A stretch of 64,000 bases of DNA from Nelumbo lutea. Its lineage: Eukaryota > Streptophyta > Magnoliopsida > Proteales > Nelumbonaceae. The first letter of the stretch is position 1, and every line of letters starts with the position of its first letter. The translations under genes were made by a program, and so were the position numbers. The notes below the pieces were generated by a model. That model searched no databases, was not told the DNA's origin, and worked only from the letters and a program-made list of their open reading frames with translations. The stretch lies in assembly GCA_022828595.1 (NCBI GenBank), contig JAKGHH010000002.1, positions 83,172,076 through 83,236,075 on the forward strand, read 5' to 3'. Of the stretch, positions 1 to 9,100 are shown piece after piece.

Positions 1-527
1 GGAGATTATCTGGCCCGTGGTATAAGTTATAGTGGGTTTGTTTAATTTAGAATAGTGTCATTGGAGTTGTAATATGCTCTATTTCATGTGGGTTAAATTG
101 ATTAAGTCAAGTTTCTTCTTTATTTTATTTTTGATTGCTTAGACGGAACTGTTTGGATTGATCAACATTTATTTGTTTTATTTTCCAACGAGTTGGTCTA
201 ATTATATCTTATAGAGAAGTTGACTCGATTTCCTACTTTATTTAGGTATGCTGGGTTTATTTCTGTTAATATACGGATTTTGTTTTGCTAATATGCTTTA
301 TTAGTGGGTATTGATTTGATTGGTTTGCCATGGCTTGGTTAGTTTTGGATATTCTATAGTTGCTTCTACCTTTGTTTGGTTGACTCAGTTTCACAGGAGT
401 TGGAAGAATGGGATTGATTAAGCTTAACTATATTCGATCTCTACCAGATGATTTTCTCTATGTTGAGTTTGATTCATTTGCATCATGGTTGGTTGATAGA
501 AAGGGAATAATCTAAAATTGTCTGCAT
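1..527 (+). repeat. Family A tandem repeat, partial monomer
   Basis: This stretch matches the family A monomers of the 27.6-43.8 kb array in the same orientation. It carries the landmarks for the 'gattatctgg...tggtataag' segment, the 'gattaagtca' segment and the terminal 'aataatctaaaattgtctg' motif. It is clearly diverged from the long array and is cut off on the right by the gag remnant of a retroelement. No coding capacity is visible. Confidence 0.85.
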
Positions 528-1087
528 CTGTTTCTTTGTAATAGTCCTCTACACTCATGGAACCTTGAACCAGCCCTTGCAACTTTCTATTTAAATCTCT
601 AAAGTAATGGCTAGGTATAAATCTCTTGCGCATTACCAATTTCATCTCTTCCCATGACTGAATTGGCCTCTCTCAATTCCTATGCCTATTGATCACCAAT
701 TGATCCCACCATATGCTTGCATAATCTATGAACTCTACTAGTTTTACTTTCTTCTCCTTGGAGTAATTATCAAATACGTGCTCAACCTTTCTTTCCCACT
801 CCAAGTATAGTTCGGGATCATTCTTTCCTTGAAAGGTCGGAATCTTCATCTTTATGCTGCCTAAATTACTCTCTTTTGGAAACAACCTTTTTGCCTCATT
901 TAGAAATTGATTCCTCCAAATCCGTATCATCTTCATCTTCTTCCTCAAACACACGTCTTCTAGTGGACTTAGAATTAGATGGGGATTGCAAATCATCCAG
1001 CTTCGCATTCAACTTTCTAAATTGTTCATTAACAGCACTTATGAACAATTTCATGTCAATCTCTTGTGGTTCTCCTTCACTACTCAT
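528..1087 (-). pseudogene. gag: gag fragment of Ty3/gypsy element, frameshifted
   Basis: The minus-strand reading starts at an ATG at 1087-1085 (MSSEGEPQEIDMKLF...), runs into an acidic serine-rich segment, shifts frame at about 900-1000, and continues through the gag core with a YASIWWDQLV motif and an RKRFIP...LQGLV...SMSVEDYY segment typical of plant retrotransposon gag (Retrotrans_gag family). It breaks off at about 528. The open frame continues past the junction into family A sequence, which adds about 30 unrelated residues. The zinc knuckle and everything downstream are absent. It cannot make a functional capsid protein. The + strand open frames over this stretch are antisense shadows. 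Confidence 0.85.
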
Positions 1088-1962
1088 GTTTATAACCTGC
1101 AAAAACTCGTTAGAAATAAAAGAAATTTTGTTCTTCACACACTCCCTCATGTGCTTGCACTCAAATCAGATTGTTATCACTCGTGTTTCACACTATTTGA
1201 CTTTTCTCAATGATGATCTCACCTCTCTTTGCCTTTTACCACTCAAGTCAGCCCCCTTTATGTTCTTAACAGAATCAAGATCAACAAATCTCAAGGAGCA
1301 ATCGGTTAAATGGTGCCAAATCTCAAAATCAGAACTTTAAGAACTTAGTTGAGGCAAACGGTAGAAGTAAGGAAGAAAAAAAATCAATTATAGGAGCCAA
1401 GAAAGTAAGAAAACTTCAAAAAGAAGCTAAAACATAAAAAAGAAATCACTAGAATGCAACTAATTAACGGGAAAAGCAAAAAGACAGAAAACAGTCTTGC
1501 ACAATTGAACCCGAATAGAACAAATAAAATATGGAGCACGAAATCCCGAATTAGTCAACTAGTCAAACCCCAAATGGAAAGGGAGATCTTGTTATGACTT
1601 ATTTGAATAGGAATATGATCTTGCAATTCAAGAAATCCCATTTATGCTGGGAAAATGGTTAAAAAATCAGATATGCAGTCTTAATGAGTAGCACAAAACA
1701 AATTGCACACGGATCAAACAATGCAATCTAACTTCTCCTTCTTCTCTTCTTTTTTTTTTTTTGAATTGGATGTTCTTTTGTCTCTTTTTTTTTTTGCTCA
1801 AAATAAACACAAAACAGAATTGAATCTATTCAAAAACACAAAGAAGTCGAATGAAAGAATTCAAAGAAACTATGCAAGGACAACACAAGAAATGCACAAA
1901 AATTAAAGAAAAACACAAAACAATGATAAGCAAAGGATAAGTAACATGTTTCTAGAACCAAA
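1088..1962 (-). other. Untranslated leader of the minus-strand gypsy element
   Basis: This is non-coding sequence between the primer-binding site and the gag start. It contains A-rich and T-rich low-complexity runs (for example the T run at 1750-1762 and 1787-1796 on the + strand). It aligns in inverted orientation with 2679-3624 and in direct orientation with 11731-12592. The open frame at 1703-1906 is composed of these simple runs and is not a gene. Confidence 0.7.
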
Positions 1963-1974
1963 GCTCTGATACCA
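1963..1974 (-). other. Primer-binding site for initiator Met tRNA
   Basis: The minus strand reads TGGTATCAGAGC, the classic plant retrotransposon site complementary to the 3' end of initiator methionine tRNA. It lies two bases inside the LTR end (TCA), as expected for minus-strand DNA priming. Confidence 0.9.
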
Positions 1975-1976
1975 AA

Positions 1977-2440
1977 TGATAAAAACCCACTAGAAGACCT
2001 GCTCTAGAAACTCTTGAAGCAAGTTGTTATGCACACCCAGAAGCTAGAAAACAAGTTGTAGTTGATCAGATTAGAACTTTAAGGAAACTAAGTCCTTAAA
2101 GAATCCAATCTTAAAGATGCCACAAAGGTTGATCACTCCCTTGATAAGTCAATATATTTTACCAAGAAAACAAGAAGGCAAAGCTAAGCTTGCTGAAAAT
2201 ACCTCTATATTATTGATGATCTAGTTTTACATAGTTGTAGGCTTTATATAGGCATGTATACATCATTATCTTATAAGGAAACTCCTAAGTAATGAGGATC
2301 CTTTTAATTTATGAAACAAATCTGCCTTGAAATAGGAATCCTTCTAAAAGACTACAACTAATGACATCTAAGCATAGAAAAAGTCAAAGTAAAACAAAAC
2401 AATACAAAAACAAACCCAACAAGACAAAACAAGTCCATCA
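1977..2440 (-). repeat. LTR of the minus-strand gypsy element
   Basis: An LTR of about 460 bp ends in ...TTATCA next to the primer-binding site. The outer end is placed at a TG near 2440-2444. A candidate TATA box (tatataaag on the minus strand) lies at 2242-2250, so R and U5 lie at lower coordinates and U3 at higher ones. Its R-U5 part is repeated, inverted, at 2446-2664, and its inner part occurs again at 12607-12914 and 27310-27597. The outer boundary is uncertain by several bases because no second LTR of this element is present. Confidence 0.75.
2242..2250 (-). promoter_or_regulatory. Candidate LTR TATA box
   Basis: TATATAAAG on the minus strand lies about 270 bp upstream of the LTR end, a reasonable site for the core promoter at the U3/R boundary. 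The same motif is kept in the second minus copy near 12878-12885. Activity is inferred only from the motif. Confidence 0.5.
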
Positions 2441-2445
2441 AACAA

Positions 2446-2664
2446 CTTGATTTTGCCTTCTTGTGTTCTTGGTAGAATACAACATTTTGACTTATCAAGG
2501 GAGTGATCAACCTTTGTGGCGTCTTCAATATTGGATTCTTTAAGGACTTAGTTTCCTTAAGGTTCTAATCTAATCAACTACAACTTGTTTTTCCTAACTT
2601 CTGGGTGCGCATAACAACTTGATTCAAGACTTCTTAAAGCAGGTCATCTAGTGGGTTCTTATCA
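2446..2664 (+). repeat. LTR remnant (R-U5 side) of the plus-strand gypsy element
   Basis: This segment is the inverted match of roughly 2185-1977 and a direct match of about 27376-27597. It ends in TTATCA just before the primer-binding site. The U3 part with the TATA box is missing. Its left end abuts the outer LTR end of the minus-strand element. Confidence 0.8.
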
Positions 2665-2666
2665 TT

Positions 2667-2678
2667 TAGTATCAGAGC
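2667..2678 (+). other. Degenerate primer-binding site (initiator Met tRNA)
   Basis: It reads TAGTATCAGAGC, one mismatch from the intact TGGTATCAGAGC seen in the two minus-strand copies, and sits directly inside the LTR end. Confidence 0.85.
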
Positions 2679-3624
2679 CTTGGTTCTAGAAACAGGTTAT
2701 TTATCCTTTGCTTATCCTCATTTTGTGTTTTCCTTTGATCTTTGCGCGTTTCTTGTGTTGTCCTTGCATAGTTTCCTTTGAATTCTTCCATTCGACTTCT
2801 TTGTGTTTTTGAATAGAGTCAATTTTGTTCTGTGTGTTTAGTTTGGCAAAAAAAAAAAGAGACAGAAAAGAACATCCAATTCGAAAAAAAAAAGAAAAAA
2901 GAAAAAAAAAAGAGAAGAAAAGAAGAAAAAAAAATAGAAAAGAACATCCAATTCAAAAAAAAGGAGTTAGATTGCATATCTGACTTTTAATCATTTTCCC
3001 AGCATGAATGGGATTTCTTGAATTGCAAGATTATATTCCTATAAGCCATACGAGTTCTCCTTTCCTTTTTGGGTTTGACTTGTTGACTAATTCAAGAGCC
3101 AGCTGTATAATCCTTTTTGAACTGGGATTTCTTTTCTTTAAACAGCAGTCTTACTATATTAATTAATGCTAATCCTTATCAAATAAGGATTCTTGTGTCT
3201 AAATTAATTTAATTTCGTGCTCCACTGTGCAAGGCTGTTTTGGTGTATTCTAGTGATTTCTTTTGCATGTCTTTTGCTTCCTTTTGAAGTTTTCTTAATT
3301 TTTGGCTCCTATAATTGATTTTTTCCTTCCTTATTTCTACCGTTTGCCTCAACTAAGTTTTTAAAGTTCTGATTTTGAGATTTGCCACCATCTAACTGAT
3401 TGCTCATTGAAATTTGTTGATCTTGATTCTGTTAAGAACATAAAGGGGCTGGCTTGAGTGGAAAAAAAAAGCAAAGAGAGGTGAGATCATCATCGAGAAA
3501 AGTCAACCATCTGATTTGAGTGCAAACACGTGAGGAAGTGTGTGAGGAACAAAAAAACAAAAAGGCAAAGAGAGGTGAGGAACAAAATTCTTTTATTTCC
3601 AGTGAGTTTTTGTAGGTTATAACC
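2679..3624 (+). other. Untranslated leader of the plus-strand gypsy element
   Basis: This is non-coding sequence between the primer site and the gag ATG. A purine-rich low-complexity patch occupies about 2849-2965 (A and AG runs). A small palindrome around AATCCTTATCAAATAAGGAT lies at 3171-3190. A minus-strand open frame over 3432-3860 is an antisense shadow of the leader and gag. Confidence 0.65.
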
Positions 3625-4590
3625 ATGAGCATTGAAGGAGAATCACAAGAAATTGACATGAAATTATTCATAAGGGCTGTTAATGAACAATTTCGAAAGT
3701 TGAATACGAGGTTGGATGATTTGCAATCCCCATCTATTTCTAAGTCCATTAGAAGATGTGTGTTTGAGGAAAAAGAGGAAGATGATTCGGATTTGGAGGA
3801 ATCAAGTTCTAAACGAGGCAAGAAGGCTATTTCCAAAAGAAATAGCAGTTTGGGCAGCATAAAGATGAAGATTCCGACATTTCAAGGAAAGAATGAACCC
3901 GAACTATACTTGGAGTGGTAAAGAAAGGTTGAGCACGTATTTGATTGCCATAATTACTCCGAGGAGAAGAAAGTAAAACTAGCACCATATGCAAGCATAT
4001 GGTGGGATCGATTGGTGATCAATAGGTGTAGGAATGGAGAGAGGCCAATTTGGTCATGGGAAGAGATGGGAATTTGTAATGCGCAAGAGATTTATACCTA
4101 ACCATTACTATAGAGATTTTCATAAAAAGTTACAAGGGCTAGTTCAATGTTCCATGAGTGTAGATGACTATTACAAAGAGATGGAGATAGCCATGATTAG
4201 AGTAAACATAGAGGAGCACCGATAAACAACAATGGCTAGATTTATTGGCGGCTTGAACAAGGAGATTGCTAATGTGGTTGATTTACAACACTATGTGGAG
4301 ATGGAGGACCTGTTACACAAATCCATTAAAGTGTAGAAGCAAATCAAATCAAAAGGGTTCAGATCTGGTTCTTCATGGAAACCTAATTGGAAGGACAACA
4401 AAGCTACCTCAAAACCAAAAGAGGAAGCAAAGCAAAAGGATTTGGTTGTTGTTCATAAAGATAAAACTGAAACTAAAATTTCTTCCAAGTCACTTGATGT
4501 TAAGTGTTTAGGTGCCAAGGATTCGGGCATATTGCTTCTCAATGCCCAAACAAAAGTGTTATGATTGTGTTGGAGAATGGAGAAGTAGAA
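3625..4590 (+). pseudogene. gag: gag pseudogene with frameshifted zinc knuckle
   Basis: The start is the ATG at 3625 (MSIEGESQEIDMKLF), matching the start of the minus copy. An acidic Ser-rich segment and a basic patch follow. An in-frame TAA at 3919-3921 interrupts the reading just after the conserved YLEW. The core continues in other frames: YASIWWDRLV near 3990, and the RKRFIP...[10 protein letters not shown] segment in 4079-4186 with a stop at 4223-4225. The nucleocapsid zinc knuckle (CQGFGHIASQCP) is read from about 4513. Its first cysteine is separated from it by an apparent 1-bp loss at about 4507-4510, so CX2C cannot be made in one frame. Gag would form the particle and bind RNA in an intact element; this copy cannot. 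Confidence 0.85.
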
Positions 4591-4690
4591 AGTGCTAGCT
4601 CAAGTGAGGATTGTTTTGATGTTGAAGTTGTAGAACCCGTTCATGGTGATTTGCTGGTTACAAGGAGTGCCCTAAGTATAGAGCCTGAGG

Positions 4691-5159
4691 ATGATGGTGA
4701 TGAGGAGCAACGTGAGCATATTTTTTCAAACAAGATGCCATGTGAAGGATAAGATATGTACTATGATTTTTGATAGTGGAAGTTGTACTAATGTTGCTAG
4801 TACATTGTTGGTAGATAAGCTGAATTTGCATACTATGAAGCATCCTAAACCGTACAAATTGCAATGGCTGAATGAATGTGGAGAAGTGAGGGTAACCAAG
4901 CAAGTTCTGGTTTCCTTTTCGGATTGGCAAGTATGAGTATGAGGATGAGGTTATATGTGATGTGGCACCAATGCATGCTGGTCATATATTGTTTGTCCGA
5001 CTATGGCAGTTTGATAGAAATGTTACACATGATGGGTATAGAAACCTTTATTCTTTTGTAATGAATAACCGAATTGTTGTACTAATCCCTCTCAAACCTT
5101 TGCAAGTTTATGAAGATCAGATTAGGTGCAAAATGAGAGAAGAACCAAAGTATGAGTAA
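4691..5159 (+). pseudogene. Aspartic protease domain pseudogene of gypsy pol
   Basis: The active-site motif FDSGSCTNVAS is read in the frame open at 4691-4936 (catalytic Asp codon at 4772-4774), in the context of the conserved HPKPYKLQWLNE segment. A stop at 4934-4936 and a frameshift follow. The rest of the domain (MHAGHIL...QFDRNVTHDGY) is read in the frame at 4962-5159. In an intact element this retropepsin processes Gag-Pol. The DSG/NVAS and LQWLNE signature is characteristic of plant Ty3/gypsy. The minus-strand open frames at 5117-5349 are shadows of the AG-rich linker that follows. Confidence 0.8.
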
Positions 5160-5420
5160 GAGGAAAAGAAAAAGAAAGAAAGTGAACAAGGAAAAGCAAA
5201 GAGAGCAAGTGAGACCGAGAGGAAAGGGGCAAGTGGAAAGAGTGAGGCTGAGAGGAAAATTGGGGAGAAAAGTATATACAAAAAGGAGAGAAAAGCAAGG
5301 GAATGAGTGAAAAAAATGAGAAGCAGCAACTACTTGTACTTATGTACAAGGATGTTTACTTTTCTACTAATGACCCAAACCTCTCTTTGCATAGTGTTGT
5401 TGTGTCTTTATTGCAGGAGT
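5160..5420 (+). pseudogene. Charged linker between protease and reverse transcriptase
   Basis: Once frameshifts are allowed, this AG-rich stretch encodes a Lys/Glu/Arg/Ser-rich linker (for example KESEQGKAKRASETERKGAS). Such linkers are usual between protease and RT in plant gypsy pol. It ends near the conserved LLQEFDDLFPEE start of the RT region. Stops at 5157-5159 and about 5305 show decay. Confidence 0.6.
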
Positions 5421-5700
5421 TTGATGACCTATTTCCCGAGGAGATTCCCCATGGATTATTCCCTTAAGAGGTATTGAGCATCAAATAGACTTCATATCCG
5501 GTTCCGCCATACCAAATCAACCTGCTTATAAAGCTAATCCCGAGGAAAAAAAGGAGATATAAAGGCAAGTGGATGAGTTGATGCAAAAGGGTTGTGTAAG
5601 GGAGAGTTTTAGCCCATGTTCGGTTCCTGTCATCTTAGTCCCAAAGACTGATGGAACATGGCGTATGTGTGGACTGCCAAGCCATTAACAAAATAATAGG
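5415..5700 (+). pseudogene. Reverse transcriptase N-terminal fragment (palm deleted)
   Basis: Visible landmarks are EFDDLFPEEIPHG, GIEHQIDF, the AYKANPEE segment, MQKGCVRESFSPCSVPV and [18 protein letters not shown], which together form the fingers region of plant Ty3/gypsy RT. A stop occurs after the PEEIPHG segment (about 5465) and another inside the EEKKEI-RQVDEL segment (about 5561). At about 5697-5703 the sequence passes directly from AINKI into the RNase H start IGAVLIQ. The palm with the YxDD catalytic motif and the thumb are missing, so the fragment has no polymerase capacity. Confidence 0.85.
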
Positions 5701-6148
5701 GGCTGTTTTGATTCAACATTCCAAACCAATTGTTTATTTTAGTGAAAAACTAAGTGGGGCAGCCTTGAATTATCCTACTTTTGGCAAGGAACTTTATGCA
5801 TTAGTGAGGACTCTTCAAACATGGTGTCATTACTTGTGGCCAAGGGAATTCATCTTTCATTCTGATCATGAGAGCTTGAAGTTCCTAAAATCTCAATGTA
5901 AGCTTAATAAAAGGCATGCTAACTGGCTAGAGTTCATAGAAACGTTTCCTTATGTGATCAGGTATAAACATGGAAAGGAAAATGTCATTGCTGATGCTTT
6001 ATCTAGGAGGTACGCATTACTTACATCTTTGCAAACTAAGTTACTTGGTTTTGAATTGTTTAAAGACTTGTATGCTAATGATTCTGATTTCAGCCAAGTA
6101 TGAAATGCATGTTATAAATGCGTGTTTAATGATTTCTATAGGCGTGAA
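5701..6148 (+). pseudogene. RNase H domain and start of integrase region, truncated
   Basis: The reading is open to 6103. It shows [18 protein letters not shown], the [12 protein letters not shown] segment (conserved Glu), [11 protein letters not shown] (conserved Asp) and the [11 protein letters not shown] end motif of Ty3/gypsy RNase H. The first catalytic Asp, which normally lies just upstream of GAVL, was removed by the RT deletion. After 6103 the reading shifts frame into an INACL-like connector that precedes the integrase zinc finger, and it is lost at about 6148 where family A begins. The open frame at 5651-6103 is an in-frame fusion of RT fragment and RNase H caused by the deletion. 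Confidence 0.85.
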
Positions 6149-9100
6149 GGAGAAAAAGCTTGACAAAAATCACATCAACCAACAAGTACCGAGTGTATTA
6201 CCCCCCTCCCCCCTAAAGTCACTATTTTCAGTAAGACGAGCCCTTTATATCTATCTAAATAAGCTAAATCTACTCACACAGACTTATAAGTGCCAAACAA
6301 AACCTATGGGAACCGATTCAAGCTAATACACTTGGGTTGTGTCAACGTCCTTGCGCCAAACCAACTAACCTATACTTTTAAGTATCATAAAAGAAGTTTT
6401 TGTATTTCATAGCCAAATATTCATACCACCAACAATTTAATAATCAAAAAAGTCTCCGAAGACCCTAACAAATAGCACATTAAACTATTAGTGCCTAATT
6501 ATAAACTGTGATCACTCTCAACATCTTAAAACAATCCACTCAATAGAGTCTATTAGAACAAAGCACTATCCAAAGCAAACAAGGCCAACCCAAATTGGAA
6601 CCAACAAAACCATGCAATGTCGTTCGAAACTATCATTCTGTAACCAATAAAACAGAAGCATACATAGAAATAGTCCACTTTATTTAAAAAATCCAAACAA
6701 TGCTATTGATAGCTTGCCAGATGATGCCATCAAAGAAAAACATAGCTGAAATCAATATAAACAATCCAATAGGAACCGGGACAAGCTAATCAACTCTGGC
6801 CATGTAAACGTCCTTGTGCTAAACCAACTAACCTATACTTTTAAGGATAAAAAAAGAGTTTTCATATTTCATAAACAAATATTTATAGCACAATCAATTT
6901 CATAATCAGAAGTCTTTGAAATCCTTAACGAATAACACATTGAACAGTTAGTGCCAAACTATAAAATGCGATCACTCTCAGCATCTTAAAACAATCCACC
7001 CAATAGAGTCTATTACAACAGAGCACTAACCAATGCCAGCATGGCCAATCCAAATTAGAACCAACACAACCATGAGATGTTGGCCGAAACTATTATTCCG
7101 TAACCGATATAACAGAAGCATAGGAAGAAATAGTCCACTTTATTTAAAAAAATTCAACCAAATCTATCGATAGCTTGCTAGAATGATGTCATCAAACAAA
7201 ACCGTAGCTGAAATCAATCCAAGACTATCCAAACCGACCTAATCTATCAAGTCAAAAGCTAAACTGAACTCAACCCACCCGAAAGAAAAGTGGACAATTT
7301 TAGATTATTTGCTTTCTAACCAACCATCCCTGATGCAAATGAATCAAACTCAACATAGAGAAAACCTTTTGGTAGAGATCGAATATTGCTAAGTTTAATC
7401 AAACCCAATCTTCCAAATCCTATGAAAGTCTAGCAAAACCTAGGTAGAAGCAACTACACATTATCCAAAACTAACAAAGCCATGCCGAACCAATCAAACA
7501 TCAATCAAATTGATACCCATTAACAAAGCTTATTAGCACAATAAAATTCCCTTACTAAAAGAAACGAAACTGGCATACCTAAATAAAGTAGTAAGTCAAC
7601 TCAACTACTTTATAAAATAAAACCAAACCTACTCGGAGGAAAATAAAACCAATAAACGTAGATCAATCTAAATTGTCCCGTCTAAACAATCTAAAACAAT
7701 ACAAAGAAGAAACATGATTTAATCAATTTATCCCACAAGAAAAGAACTTATTACAAATCTAATCACACTATTCTCAACTAAATAAACTCAATATAACTTA
7801 TATACCATGTGACGGATAATCTCGCAATTTTAAATTAAATAATACTAACATACATAGAGAATCTGAGAAATCAACTCAACACCAACAAAAATTGAAACCT
7901 TATATACTCAAACAAAAACAAAGCAAATAAACAAAGACAAATCCAAACTAACCCATTTAAACAATGTAGAAAAAACAGAGAGATAACTTGACATAAGTCA
8001 CATCAACCAACAAGTACCGATCATATTACCCCCTAAAGTCACCATTTTCACATAGACGAACCCATTGTATCTCTCTAAATAAGCTAAGATAGATCCACTC
8101 ACTAAGACTTATTAGTGCCAAATAGTATAGGAACCGATTCAAGCTATCCATTTTGGCCATGTAGACATCCTAGTGCCAAACCAACTAACTTATACTTTTA
8201 AGGATCAAAATAGAAGTTTTCATATTTCATGGACAATTATTCAAAGCACTAACAATTTTATAATCAGAAATGTCTTCGAAAACCCTAACGAATAACACAT
8301 TAAACTATTAGTGCCAAACTATAAACTGCAACTAATATTAGCATCTTAAAACAATTCACCCAATAGAGTCTCTTACAATGGAGCACTAACCAAAGCCAAC
8401 ATGGCTAATCCAAATTGGAACCAGCATAACCATGCGATGTTGGCCAAATCTATTATTCCATAACCGAGAAAATCAATCCAAACAATCCAAAACTATACAA
8501 ACCAACTTAATCTATCAAGTCAAAGCTAAATTATAGTCAACCCACCCGAAACAAGATGTGGACAATTTTAGATTATTCGCTTTCTAACCAACCATCCCTG
8601 GTGCAAATGAATCCAACTCAACATAGAGAAAACCATCAGGTAGAGATCGGATATAGTTCAACTTAATCAAACCCATTCTTCCAAATCCTATCAACTGCGT
8701 CAAGCCAAACCTAGGCAGAAGCAACTAAACATTATCCAAAACTATCCAAGCCGTGGCGAAACAGTCAAACATCAATCAATTCTATACCCACTAACAAAGC
8801 TTATTAGCACAATAAAATCCCCTTACTAACAGAAACGAACCTGACATACCTAAATACAGTAATAAATCAAATCAACTCCTTTATAAAATAAACCAGAGCT
8901 ACTCACAGGAAAATAAAACCAATAAACGAAGACCAATCCAAATAGTCCTGTCTAAACAATCTAAAACAATACATAGAAGAAAATTGATTTAATCAATTTA
9001 ACCCACAAGAATAAAGCTTATTACAACTATAATCACACTATTCCCAATTAAAGAAACCCACTATAGTTTATACCATAGGCCGGATAATCTCGCAATTCTG

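Larger units (their letters stand above)
528..2440 (-). mobile_element. Truncated Ty3/gypsy LTR retrotransposon (5' LTR, leader, partial gag)
   Basis: On the minus strand the order is LTR (2440 down to 1977), primer-binding site (1974-1963), a leader of nearly 0.9 kb, and a gag fragment starting at 1087. The element stops inside gag at about 528, where it meets family A sequence. Protease, reverse transcriptase, integrase and the 3' LTR are missing. A closely related + strand copy begins at 2446, so the two elements stand head to head. Assignment to Ty3/gypsy rests on the gag similarity to the + copy, which also has gypsy-type protease, RT and RNase H pieces. Confidence 0.85.
2446..6148 (+). 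mobile_element. Truncated, internally deleted Ty3/gypsy retrotransposon
   Basis: In order the element has a 5'-truncated LTR (R-U5 part only), a degenerate primer-binding site, a leader of almost 1 kb, gag with a zinc knuckle, aspartic protease, the N-terminal part of reverse transcriptase, then RNase H and the first residues of the integrase region. The RT palm is deleted at about 5700. Integrase, any chromodomain and the 3' LTR are missing, cut off at about 6148 by family A in - orientation. The protein motifs and the priming site fit plant Ty3/gypsy, probably the chromovirus branch, but the lineage cannot be fixed without integrase. Confidence 0.88.

Noticed and set aside
876..1340. 154-residue + strand open frame and the similar one at 11642-11983
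   Set aside because: They are antisense to the retroelement gag and leader, which give a coherent protein on the minus strand.
5117..5349. Two minus-strand open frames rich in Ser, Phe and Leu
   Set aside because: They are the complement of an AG-rich linker in the gypsy pol gene. The + strand reading fits the known order protease-linker-RT.
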